Source of the DNA: Acidimicrobiia bacterium
GTDB taxonomy: Bacteria; Actinomycetota; Acidimicrobiia; Acidimicrobiales; Ilumatobacteraceae
Reading direction: 5' to 3'
DNA: 6,724 nucleotides
Assembly: GCA_009926705.1 (NCBI GenBank)
Contig: RFOJ01000052.1
Location: 1-6,724, forward strand
The notes under the pieces were generated by a model that was given only the letters and a program-made list of their open reading frames with translations, was not told the origin of the DNA and made no database searches. Numbering within the stretch: the stretch's first letter is position 1; each line of letters starts with the position of its first letter. Positions 1 through 6,724 of the stretch are shown here, one piece after another. Made by a program: the position numbers and the translations under genes.

Positions 1-106
1 GGTAGGCGGCGGTGCCCACGCAGAAACCGAGCACGTGCGGCTCGATCTCATGCCTGAGAGGGCAGCACTCGTCGCAGGGCTCGTTCAGGCCATCGTCAAT
101 TCGTAG
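1..106 (+). CDS. M20-family metallopeptidase, C-terminal end only (partial at left edge)
   Basis: This is the last 34 codons of a gene that enters from the left edge; the first whole codon starts at position 2 and the stop is TAG at 104-106. The peptide contains GGGAHAETEHV followed by an amphipathic helix ending ALVAGLVQAIVNS. In M20 peptidases of the glutamate carboxypeptidase/ArgE/DapE type, the chain ends with a GGxAH motif whose His is the last zinc ligand, then an acidic or His patch, then a short helix with an ER-AALLAGL pattern. The match is good in order and spacing, so a zinc aminoacyl- or amido-hydrolase is the best call. The substrate cannot be told because the catalytic domain lies outside the window. 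The fragment is short, so another family with a similar tail cannot be excluded. Confidence 0.6.
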   Translation, partial: VGGGAHAETEHVRLDLMPERAALVAGLVQAIVNS

Positions 107-233
107 CGACGCGAGTGAGCCGACGAGTCTTGTGACTTGTGGGCGACTGATTGAGCTCGCAAAACTCTGCGATTGCTTCAGCACGCCACTCAGTTGCTGA
201 GGACACAGACGTCTTTCGTGCTAGTCATGAAGC

Positions 234-1076
234 ATGATGACTGATTATCAGCGACCACTTACAGCTGTGGAGCGCATTGTTACTTCAAACGACGGCACCC
301 GTCTGAGCACGGTATCGATGGGTTCGGGTACTCCCGTGGTGCTGGCTCACGGTTTTGCCATCGACATGCATTGCTGGAACGTGATCGCCGATGACCTCGT
401 CGGTAAGGGCTTCAAGGTGATTGCCTTCGACCAGCGCGGGCACGGGCGCAGCAGCGTCGGTACAGAAGGTGTCGGCTCGCGACAAATGGTCGACGACTAT
501 CTCGCTGTGCTGCGCGCGTACGACGTGTCGGACGGAATCCTCGTCGGCCACAGCATGGGCGGCTTCCTCGCGATTCGTGCGCTGATTGAACGACCGACGG
601 AGATGGCCCGCCACCTGCGCGGTTGCGTATTGATGGCCACGTTCGCCGGCGACGTCAATCGAAAGAACGTGCAGAATCGCATCCAGATACCGATGATTCA
701 GTCGGGGCTCATGGGCAAGATGATTCGCAGCGATGCAACGGCAGCATTTTTCGCTAAGTCGGTGATGGGTGACGAGAAGCATCCAGGGATGATGAGCGCG
801 TTCATTGAGACGTTTCGTAACACCGATCTGAAGCAACTAGTGCCCATCCTGACCGCGTTCGTCAAGGAAGACCGTTACGACCAACTCGGCAACGTTTCAC
901 TGCCGTGCCGCATCGTCGTCGGTGAGAAAGATAAGACAACGCCGCCATTCCACACCGATTGGTTGCATGAGGGAATCAAAGGGTCGACGTTGAGGCGAAT
1001 CCCCAAGAAGGGCCACATGCTGAATTGGGAAGCGCCTGAGATTCTGGTTGAAGAAATAGCCGCTCTCGCGCGCTGA
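234..1076 (+). CDS. alpha/beta hydrolase (lipase/esterase/lactonase-like), 280 aa
   Basis: This is a complete single-domain alpha/beta hydrolase, probably cytoplasmic since no signal peptide is visible. The oxyanion-hole HG is at residues 39-40 (VVLAHGF), and the strand-turn motif DQRGHGRS is at 66-73. The nucleophile elbow GHSMGG puts the catalytic Ser at 107. The acid is probably Asp233 (VVGEKDKTTP) and the base His261 (KKGHMLNWE), so the triad is intact and in canonical order. A helical cap lies at about residues 135-215. Length is normal for the family. Substrate is unknown; enol-lactonases, non-haem haloperoxidases and epoxide hydrolases share this layout. Two ATGs stand in tandem (234 and 237) with no clear Shine-Dalgarno, so either could be used. 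It stands alone: a partial peptidase lies upstream across a 127-bp gap, and argG is convergent downstream. Confidence 0.9.
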   Translation: MMTDYQRPLTAVERIVTSNDGTRLSTVSMGSGTPVVLAHGFAIDMHCWNVIADDLVGKGFKVIAFDQRGHGRSSVGTEGVGSRQMVDDYLAVLRAYDVSDGILVGHSMGGFLAIRALIERPTEMARHLRGCVLMATFAGDVNRKNVQNRIQIPMIQSGLMGKMIRSDATAAFFAKSVMGDEKHPGMMSAFIETFRNTDLKQLVPILTAFVKEDRYDQLGNVSLPCRIVVGEKDKTTPPFHTDWLHEGIKGSTLRRIPKKGHMLNWEAPEILVEEIAALAR

Positions 1077-1100
1077 CAGGTGATTTCCTAAACCGCAGGT

Positions 1101-1121
1101 CGCAACCCGCGTCGGTGTGCG
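1101..1121. terminator. possible weak bidirectional hairpin between convergent genes
   Basis: The 48-bp gap between the hydrolase stop and the argG stop contains CGCAACC (1101-1107) and GGTGTGCG (1114-1121). These can pair as seven base pairs with one bulged G around the loop CGCGTC. There is no T tract on either side, so it does not look like a canonical intrinsic terminator. It is listed only because it sits where two converging transcripts must end. Confidence 0.25.
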
Positions 1122-1124
1122 CGA

Positions 1125-2818
<1,694 letters not shown>

Positions 2819-2825
2819 CGAGTCA

Positions 2826-2831
2826 AGGGTA
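2826..2831 (-). promoter_or_regulatory. -10 box TACCCT of a probable leaderless promoter (membrane protein-argG)
   Basis: On the - strand TACCCT is followed by 7 nt (tgactcg) and then the GTG start at 2818. TANNNT at this distance from a start codon is the usual actinobacterial layout when transcription begins at or next to the first base of the start codon. No good -35 hexamer is visible 16-19 nt further upstream, which is common in this phylum. Confidence 0.5.
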
Positions 2832-2870
2832 GTGAGAAAACTCAGCGGAAATCGCCAAAACGGGCGCGCG

Positions 2871-2876
2871 TAGCCT
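2871..2876 (+). promoter_or_regulatory. -10 box TAGCCT of a probable leaderless promoter (glycosyltransferase operon)
   Basis: TAGCCT lies 5 nt before GTG 2882 and 8 nt before GTG 2885, and there is no Shine-Dalgarno in front of the glycosyltransferase. This fits a transcript starting at or within a few bases of the start codon. It is back-to-back with the TACCCT box at 2826-2831 on the other strand, so both promoters share a 63-bp divergent region. A -35 element is not evident. Confidence 0.4.
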
Positions 2877-2881
2877 TGAAC

Positions 2882-3628
2882 GTGGTGGCACACTTCTCGA
2901 AACTGTCGATCTTCTTCCCGATGTGGAACGAAGAGCAGTACATCAACCGTGCCCTGAACGCAGGCCATGGCGTCGCGCGCGAACTGATGGCGTCAGGCGA
3001 GATCGGCGACTACGAGCTCATCGTCGTGAACGATGCATCCACTGACGCGACACCCCGATTGGCGGATGAGGCTGCTGCCGCCGACTCACACGTGCGCGTG
3101 GTGCACCATCCGGTGAACCGCAAACTCGGTGGCTCGATGAAATCGGGCTTTGCTGTCGCAACCGGAGACGTGATCGTCTACACCGATGCCGACTTGCCCT
3201 TCGAGATGCTTGAGCTTCACAAAGCACTGCGCTTACTGCGCCAATACGAAGCCGACGTCGTGAGTGCCTATCGATTCGATCGCACCGACGAGGGTCTGGT
3301 GCGCGTCGTGTATTCCGCGTTCTACAACGTGCTCGTTCGCGTGTTGTTCGGCGTTCGAGTTCGCGACGTGAACTTCGCATTCAAGGTGTGTCGTGCGACA
3401 ATTTTCAAGAACATCGCCCTGAAGAGCGAAGGCTCGTTCATTGACGCCGAACTCATCGTTCGTGCAAAGAAACTCGGCTACTCGATTGTGCAATTTGGCG
3501 TCGACTACTTCCCGCGCACCCGAGGTGTTTCGACGCTCTCGAAACCGTCGGTCATCGTGAAGATCCTTCGGGAGGCATTCGCGCTGCGTCGCGAATTGAA
3601 CGCAATCACCCCAGTCGCCACCAAGTAA
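2882..3628 (+). CDS. family 2 glycosyltransferase, DPM1-like (polyprenyl-phosphate or envelope sugar transfer), 248 aa
   Basis: This is a single GT-A domain. The nucleotide-binding start LSIFFPMWNEEQYINRAL is at residues 8-25, the VVNDASTDATPRL motif at 48-60, a LGGSMKSGFAVATGDVIVY stretch at 82-100, and the metal/nucleotide-sugar DxD as YTDADLPF at 100-107. The domain ends with a basic C-terminal region (PRTRGVSTLSKPS, then KILREAFALRREL). This order is that of dolichol/polyprenyl-phosphate mannose synthase-like enzymes, which move a sugar from a nucleotide to a lipid carrier at the inner membrane face. There is no C-terminal membrane anchor. Donor and acceptor are unknown. The start is uncertain by a few codons: GTG 2882, GTG 2885 and TTG 2876 are all possible, whereas ATG 2921 is too late because it lies inside the conserved first strand. 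It is the first gene of a tight operon with the L,D-transpeptidase 8 bp downstream. Confidence 0.85.
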   Translation: MVAHFSKLSIFFPMWNEEQYINRALNAGHGVARELMASGEIGDYELIVVNDASTDATPRLADEAAAADSHVRVVHHPVNRKLGGSMKSGFAVATGDVIVYTDADLPFEMLELHKALRLLRQYEADVVSAYRFDRTDEGLVRVVYSAFYNVLVRVLFGVRVRDVNFAFKVCRATIFKNIALKSEGSFIDAELIVRAKKLGYSIVQFGVDYFPRTRGVSTLSKPSVIVKILREAFALRRELNAITPVATK

Positions 3629-3636
3629 TCGCCGAC

Positions 3637-4740
3637 ATGTCCTCACCGGTGCCTGCGCCGCAGAACCATACGCGCACTCTGGGTGTGTCGGCGGCGCTCG
3701 TCTTGGTGGTGATGGTGGTTGTCGCGGTGGTCGTCGAGCGTTACAACGCACGAGACTCGGACGGCGATTCGGCCGTGGTGGTTACGACATCGACAACGAA
3801 GGCGGCGCCGATGTTTCCGCCTATCAGTCGCGAACTGAAAGAAGGTGTCGAGGGGGAAGACGTGCGCAATCTTCAGACTCGGCTCGCAGAGTTGAAGTTC
3901 GCCCCGGGGCCGATCGACGGAATCTTCGGTCGCTCCACCGTGCAGGCCGTCTGGGCGTTCGAGAAGCTCGTGATGAAAGTGCCGCGCTCGAAGGCGACGG
4001 GGGTGGTCACCCCGCAGTTGTGGGACGTCATGCGCAACGAAGTGCGAATCACTCCCCGCCGCCAAGCCGACACTCCTCGTCACGCTGAGGTCTACCTGCC
4101 CGAACAGGTCTTGGTCACGTTTCTTGGAGGCCAGCCGACACTGATCTCTCACATATCGAGTGGTGATGGCAAACCCTGGTGTGAAGAAGTCGTCATCGAC
4201 CCGGGTGAAGAGGGCAACGACAGCCCCGAGCAGATTGCCGCCGGCTTGCCACTGAAGGTGGGAATCTGCGGCGAGTCGGTCACGCCGCCGGGAATCTTCA
4301 CGTTCAATCGACGGTCGTCGGGAACCCGAGAAACCAAACTCGGCACGCTCTACAACCCCGTCTACTTCAATCAGGGCATCGCGGTGCACGGCGCGATTCT
4401 CGTGCCGCTTGAACCATCGTCGCACGGCTGCATTCGTATCCCGATGTCGGTGGCTCAGATCTTCCCGGCGCTCGTGCAATTCCGCGATCGCATCTACGTG
4501 TTCGACGGCATCAAAGAACCCGAGCAATACGGCTCGCCGCTACCGCCGGCCGACCGGCCCGACCCCGACTACACGACTGTGCCGACCACCGTGCCCGAGA
4601 CGACCGTCCCCACCACGACGCTGACCCCGACAACGCTGGTCACGTCGACCAGTGCCCCGACCGTCACCACTCCAACGACGGCGGCTCCAACACGCACCAC
4701 CGCGGTGAGCACCACTGTTGCTGGCACGATGAACCCATGA
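3637..4740 (+). CDS. membrane-anchored L,D-transpeptidase (YkuD) with peptidoglycan-binding domain and Thr/Pro-rich tail, 367 aa
   Basis: The predicted enzyme makes 3-3 cross-links in peptidoglycan or attaches ligands to it, outside the membrane. A short N-terminus is followed by a signal anchor at about residues 15-33 (a run of Val/Leu/Ala) and a Thr-rich linker. A PG_binding_1 domain follows at about 68-131 (VRNLQTRLAEL, then PIDGIFGRSTVQAVWAFE). The YkuD catalytic domain spans about 148-291, with the signature HGAILVPLEPSSHGCIRIP (251-269); the catalytic Cys is 265 with His263. Two more cysteines, Cys182 and Cys211, flank a loop and could form a disulfide. The C-terminal 55 residues (313-367) contain 25 Thr and 8 Pro, with TTVP repeats, suggesting an extended and perhaps glycosylated wall-spanning tail. 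It starts 8 bp after the glycosyltransferase stop without a clear Shine-Dalgarno and ends in an ATGA overlap with the next gene, so it is co-expressed with both. Confidence 0.93.
   Translation: MSSPVPAPQNHTRTLGVSAALVLVVMVVVAVVVERYNARDSDGDSAVVVTTSTTKAAPMFPPISRELKEGVEGEDVRNLQTRLAELKFAPGPIDGIFGRSTVQAVWAFEKLVMKVPRSKATGVVTPQLWDVMRNEVRITPRRQADTPRHAEVYLPEQVLVTFLGGQPTLISHISSGDGKPWCEEVVIDPGEEGNDSPEQIAAGLPLKVGICGESVTPPGIFTFNRRSSGTRETKLGTLYNPVYFNQGIAVHGAILVPLEPSSHGCIRIPMSVAQIFPALVQFRDRIYVFDGIKEPEQYGSPLPPADRPDPDYTTVPTTVPETTVPTTTLTPTTLVTSTSAPTVTTPTTAAPTRTTAVSTTVAGTMNP
4573..4737 (+). repeat. low-complexity Thr/Pro codon region in the L,D-transpeptidase tail
   Basis: Degenerate repeats of the type acg-act-gtg-ccg / acc-acc-gtg-ccc encode TTVP, TTVP and ETTVP in succession (residues 313-325), followed by looser Thr-Thr-Pro and Thr-Ser units up to the stop. 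The DNA is rich in ACC/ACG codons. Such tracts expand and contract easily, so tail length is likely to vary between relatives. Confidence 0.7.
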
Positions 4741-5636
4741 GCAAAGGCGTGCGCATTCCGTACGACGAGTTCTCGTTCTTCGGCGAGAACGTCGCCGAAT
4801 ACTCGCTCGACGCGTCGGCGAACCCCGTCGTGTCGCGCATCCAGCTCGCACTCGAAGATGGCCGCCACGTGAGTGCGCTCAAATGGGGAAGCGCGACCCC
4901 GAAGATCGTGTTCGTGCACGGCAGCGCTCAGAATGCGCACACGTGGGACACCGTGTGTTTGGCGCTCGGCGTGCCGGCACTCGCTGTCGACCTGCCCGGC
5001 CACGGGCACTCTGCATGGCGTGACGACGGCGATTACACGCCGAAGTCTCTTGCGCGCGATATCGCGCCGATCATCGAACGACATGCACCCGAGGCGGCGC
5101 TCGTCTGCGGAATGTCGCTGGGCGGCCTCACCACGCTCGCACTTGCGTACCATCGCCCCGACTTGGTGGATCGTTTGATGATGGTGGATATCACGCCCGG
5201 TGTGACGCCCGAGAAGTCGAAATCGATCACCGACTTCGTCAACGGGCCGCAGAGTTTCGCCAGTTTCGACGACCTTCTGGCTCGCACCAAAGAACACAAC
5301 CCGACACGAAGTGAGTCGTCGCTGCGCCGCGGAATCCTGCACAACGCCCGGCAACTCGACGACCTCTCGTGGGCCTGGCGCTACGACCGTCGAAGCCACC
5401 CGCGGCGCGAATCGGGCACAAACATTGCGGCCGGCATGTGGGAGATGATCGAACGCTTGCCCTGCACGCTCACGCTCGTTCGAGGTGGCGTCTCACCTGT
5501 AGTCGACGATGCGGATGTCGCAGAACTGCGCCGACGCAAGCCGGACGCCATCGTGCACTTGGTGGACGGGGCGGGTCACAGCGTGCAGGGTGATCGACCT
5601 CGCGAGCTCGCCGAACTCGTTCGTCGCGAACTCTGA
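4737..5636 (+). CDS. alpha/beta hydrolase, 299 aa, translationally coupled to the L,D-transpeptidase
   Basis: This is an alpha/beta hydrolase with an N-terminal extension of about 35 residues before the first core strand. The oxyanion HG is at 61-62 (IVFVHGSAQNAHTWD), DLPGHGHS at 85-92, and the nucleophile elbow GMSLGG gives Ser127. The base is His281 (DGAGHSVQGD). The acid is less clear: the usual loop after the sixth strand reads RGGVSPVVDDADVAEL, so Asp257, Asp258 or Asp260 probably serves. No signal peptide is visible, so it is likely cytoplasmic. Its ATG overlaps the transpeptidase TGA as ATGA, which usually means translation by re-initiation and co-regulation with the envelope genes upstream. 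Substrate is unknown; an esterase, lipase or amidase acting on an envelope precursor is only a guess from position. It is not closely similar to the hydrolase at 234-1076 beyond shared fold motifs. Confidence 0.88.
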   Translation: MSKGVRIPYDEFSFFGENVAEYSLDASANPVVSRIQLALEDGRHVSALKWGSATPKIVFVHGSAQNAHTWDTVCLALGVPALAVDLPGHGHSAWRDDGDYTPKSLARDIAPIIERHAPEAALVCGMSLGGLTTLALAYHRPDLVDRLMMVDITPGVTPEKSKSITDFVNGPQSFASFDDLLARTKEHNPTRSESSLRRGILHNARQLDDLSWAWRYDRRSHPRRESGTNIAAGMWEMIERLPCTLTLVRGGVSPVVDDADVAELRRRKPDAIVHLVDGAGHSVQGDRPRELAELVRREL

Positions 5637-5727
5637 GGACGAGCTCGATGAGTCAGAATCCGGCCGCGCGAAAGCGTTGCTTCAGTTCGGCACTCGTGTG
5701 CTTCGACTCGGCATTCGCGCGACCACT

Positions 5728-5738
5728 CACCTAGGGTG
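5728..5738. promoter_or_regulatory. short inverted repeat CACC-TAG-GGTG overlapping the tetR -10 box
   Basis: CACC (5728-5731) and GGTG (5735-5738) are reverse complements around TAG, and the repeat covers the -10 box. TetR-family proteins often repress their own gene from a palindrome placed like this. The arms are only 4 bp, shorter than usual TetR operators, so it may be chance. Confidence 0.25.
5732..5737 (+). promoter_or_regulatory. -10 box TAGGGT of a probable leaderless promoter (tetR)
   Basis: TAGGGT is followed by 7 nt (gcgagcc) and then the ATG at 5745, the same spacing as the box in front of the membrane protein at 2818. There is no purine-rich ribosome binding site upstream of the ATG. 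This supports 5745 as the start rather than the in-frame GTG at 5736, which lies inside the promoter. Confidence 0.5.
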
Positions 5739-5744
5739 CGAGCC

Positions 5745-6368
5745 ATGAAGCGGCGCCTCGGACGGCCCACTCAGGGTGACGCGGCCGAGACTCGCCAGCG
5801 CATTCTCGACGAAGCTCGCCGCGCGTTCACGACGCGTGGTTACGAGAGCACGACCAATCGCGACATCGCCCTCGGCGCCGGAATCACCGCTGCGGCGATT
5901 TACCACTACTTTCCATCGAAGGTCGACTTGTACGTCGCCGTGTTCGTCAGCGTTCAGGCAAAGGTATTCGAAGCATTCGAGGCCGCTGTGGCTTCGTGCG
6001 GAACGTTCCTCGAGCAGCTCGATGCCGTCTTCGATGTGATGTGCGAACTCGCAGAGCACGACCCGATGCTCGCCAGTTTCGTTGTCAGCGTGATCACCGA
6101 AGCGAGCCACCACCCCGAGCTGCGCAAGGAACTCGCAAAGCTTCCGCCGAGGCAGGAGATCTTTCTTTCAGAACTCTGCACGAAGGCCAAGAAGCGCGGC
6201 GAGCTTCCAGAATCGCTGCCAGTGCAGTCGGCCATCGACGCGATGTACGGAGTGCTTGCCGGCTTCTCGCGGCTCGCTGTCACCGTTCGCGACCGCGAGC
6301 GTCTACTGGCCGCGGCCACGGTGTACAAGTCGATGGCGCGCAGTGCACTGTCGCGCGCCGGCGTCTAG
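5745..6368 (+). CDS. TetR/AcrR-family transcriptional regulator, 207 aa
   Basis: The N-terminus is the typical basic arm (MKRRLGRPTQGDAAETR), followed by helix 1 (RQRILDEARRAFTTRGYEST, 18-36). The helix-turn-helix is at about 37-56 (TNRDIALGAGITAAAIYHYF), ending in the family's YHYFPSKVDLY. Residues 66-207 form the all-helical ligand-binding and dimer domain, whose sequence does not reveal the ligand. Length is normal. It probably represses its own promoter. The upstream hydrolase ends 108 bp away on the same strand and the downstream transporter gene is convergent, so no target is indicated by the usual divergent arrangement. The stop TAG shares bases with the stop of the opposite gene. Confidence 0.92.
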   Translation: MKRRLGRPTQGDAAETRQRILDEARRAFTTRGYESTTNRDIALGAGITAAAIYHYFPSKVDLYVAVFVSVQAKVFEAFEAAVASCGTFLEQLDAVFDVMCELAEHDPMLASFVVSVITEASHHPELRKELAKLPPRQEIFLSELCTKAKKRGELPESLPVQSAIDAMYGVLAGFSRLAVTVRDRERLLAAATVYKSMARSALSRAGV

Positions 6369-6724
6369 CTGCCCCTCGCCGCCGCGGCTTCGTCATTCGC
6401 CCGTGCTGCGCGGTTGTCGGAATTGCGAATCGTGTCGGCGAATGTGCAGGCCAGGCCGATCCAGACGAGTACGAACCCGACGAATCGCTCCGGCTGCATG
6501 TCTTCGTTGTAGACGATCCAGCCAAGTAAAAAATTTACGACCGGCACGATGTACTGCATCGGTCCGATCACGGTGAGCGGCAGTCGCAATGCAGCGTGCG
6601 CGAACAGCAGAAGGGGCACTGCGGTGATCAACCCGGTTAGAAGTACGAGCGCTACGTCAAGCGCCGAAGACTCGGCGAACACCGGTGTCGAGCGAGTCAA
6701 GCTCCACCCGACGAAGACAAGGGC
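6365..6724 (-). CDS. rarD: RarD/EamA-family membrane transporter, C-terminal part (partial at right edge)
   Basis: The frame is open to the right edge, and 119 C-terminal residues are present. Counting from the edge, membrane helices lie at about 23-45 (VALVLLTGLITAVPLLLFAH), 50-72 and 80-100. The stretch ALRLPLTVIGPMQYIVPVVN, then FLLGWIVYNEDMQPERFVGF and VLVWIGLACTFADTI, follows the RarD pattern RRLPLSxLGxLQYIAP...FLLGVxVxxExxxxxRxxxFxxIWxAL, so RarD is favoured over generic EamA proteins. RarD-type proteins are ten-helix drug/metabolite-superfamily permeases; substrates are mostly unproven. After the last helix a 20-residue hydrophilic tail rich in Ala, Arg and Asp follows. The start is outside the window. 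The stop (complement of 6365-6367) overlaps the tetR stop. Confidence 0.87.
   Translation of the reverse strand, partial: ALVFVGWSLTRSTPVFAESSALDVALVLLTGLITAVPLLLFAHAALRLPLTVIGPMQYIVPVVNFLLGWIVYNEDMQPERFVGFVLVWIGLACTFADTIRNSDNRAARANDEAAAARGS

Noticed and set aside
207..214. Perfect 8-bp palindrome AGACGTCT upstream of the first hydrolase.
   Set aside because: Short palindromes of this size are common by chance, and it is not placed at a recognisable promoter.
3643..4527. A 294-codon open frame on the - strand opposite the L,D-transpeptidase.
   Set aside because: It is rich in His, Arg and Asp with no recognisable domain, and the opposite strand has an intact two-domain enzyme. It is a shadow of codon bias.
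4569..5399. A long open frame on the - strand opposite the transpeptidase tail and second hydrolase.
   Set aside because: It is Val/Arg-biased and mirrors the codon pattern of the + strand genes, which have full catalytic motifs. It is a shadow frame.
5653..5730. A 25-codon - strand frame starting at GTG 5730 and ending with AELKQRFRAAGF.
   Set aside because: The C-terminus looks protein-like, but the frame is very short, has no ribosome binding site or -10 box, and lies across the tetR promoter region. It may be a real small ORF, but there is too little to support it.
6528..6534. A slippery heptamer T TTT TTA in correct phase on the - strand within the rarD frame, with a TTA codon.
   Set aside because: The shifted frame gives a hydrophilic Arg-rich peptide unrelated to the family, while the normal frame continues the RarD pattern without a break. 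Programmed frameshifting is not needed, and no stimulatory structure was identified.

Overview
The window looks like chromosomal DNA from a fairly GC-rich actinobacterium, most plausibly Acidimicrobiia-like (for example an Ilumatobacter relative). This is inference from protein style, not a database result. The pointers are a membrane-anchored L,D-transpeptidase with a Thr/Pro-rich C-terminal tail, several genes with no visible Shine-Dalgarno but a TANNNT -10 box just upstream of the start codon (leaderless transcripts), and frequent GTG starts. I see no rRNA, tRNA, CRISPR array, insertion sequence or phage gene.

Layout from left to right. Positions 1-106 hold the end of a gene cut by the window edge, probably an M20-family metallopeptidase. 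An alpha/beta hydrolase follows on the + strand (234-1076). Convergent to it, on the - strand, is argG (argininosuccinate synthase, 1125-2424), split by a frameshift near 1916-1926. Upstream of argG, same strand and probably co-transcribed, is a small four-helix membrane protein of unknown function (2447-2818). A 63-bp divergent promoter region (2819-2881) separates it from a + strand run of three tightly packed genes: a DPM1-like family 2 glycosyltransferase (2882-3628), an L,D-transpeptidase with a peptidoglycan-binding domain (3637-4740) and a second alpha/beta hydrolase (4737-5636) whose start overlaps the transpeptidase stop as ATGA. A TetR-family regulator (5745-6368) has its own leaderless promoter. 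It converges on the C-terminal part of a RarD/EamA-type membrane transporter (6365 to the right edge); the two stop codons overlap inside one CTAG.

How the genes may work together: the glycosyltransferase, L,D-transpeptidase and hydrolase run looks like a small cell-envelope operon, with sugar transfer to a lipid or wall acceptor, 3-3 peptidoglycan cross-linking and an esterase/lipase-type enzyme of unknown substrate. argG belongs to arginine biosynthesis and has no other arg gene beside it here. The TetR and RarD genes are ordinary neighbours with no shown functional link.

The most notable observation is the argG lesion. The frame break is exactly what is expected if 17 nt were lost between two copies of an 11-nt direct repeat, and the one remaining copy can be read sensibly in both frames. 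I did not find convincing evidence of a new biological system; most of the window is ordinary chromosomal content.
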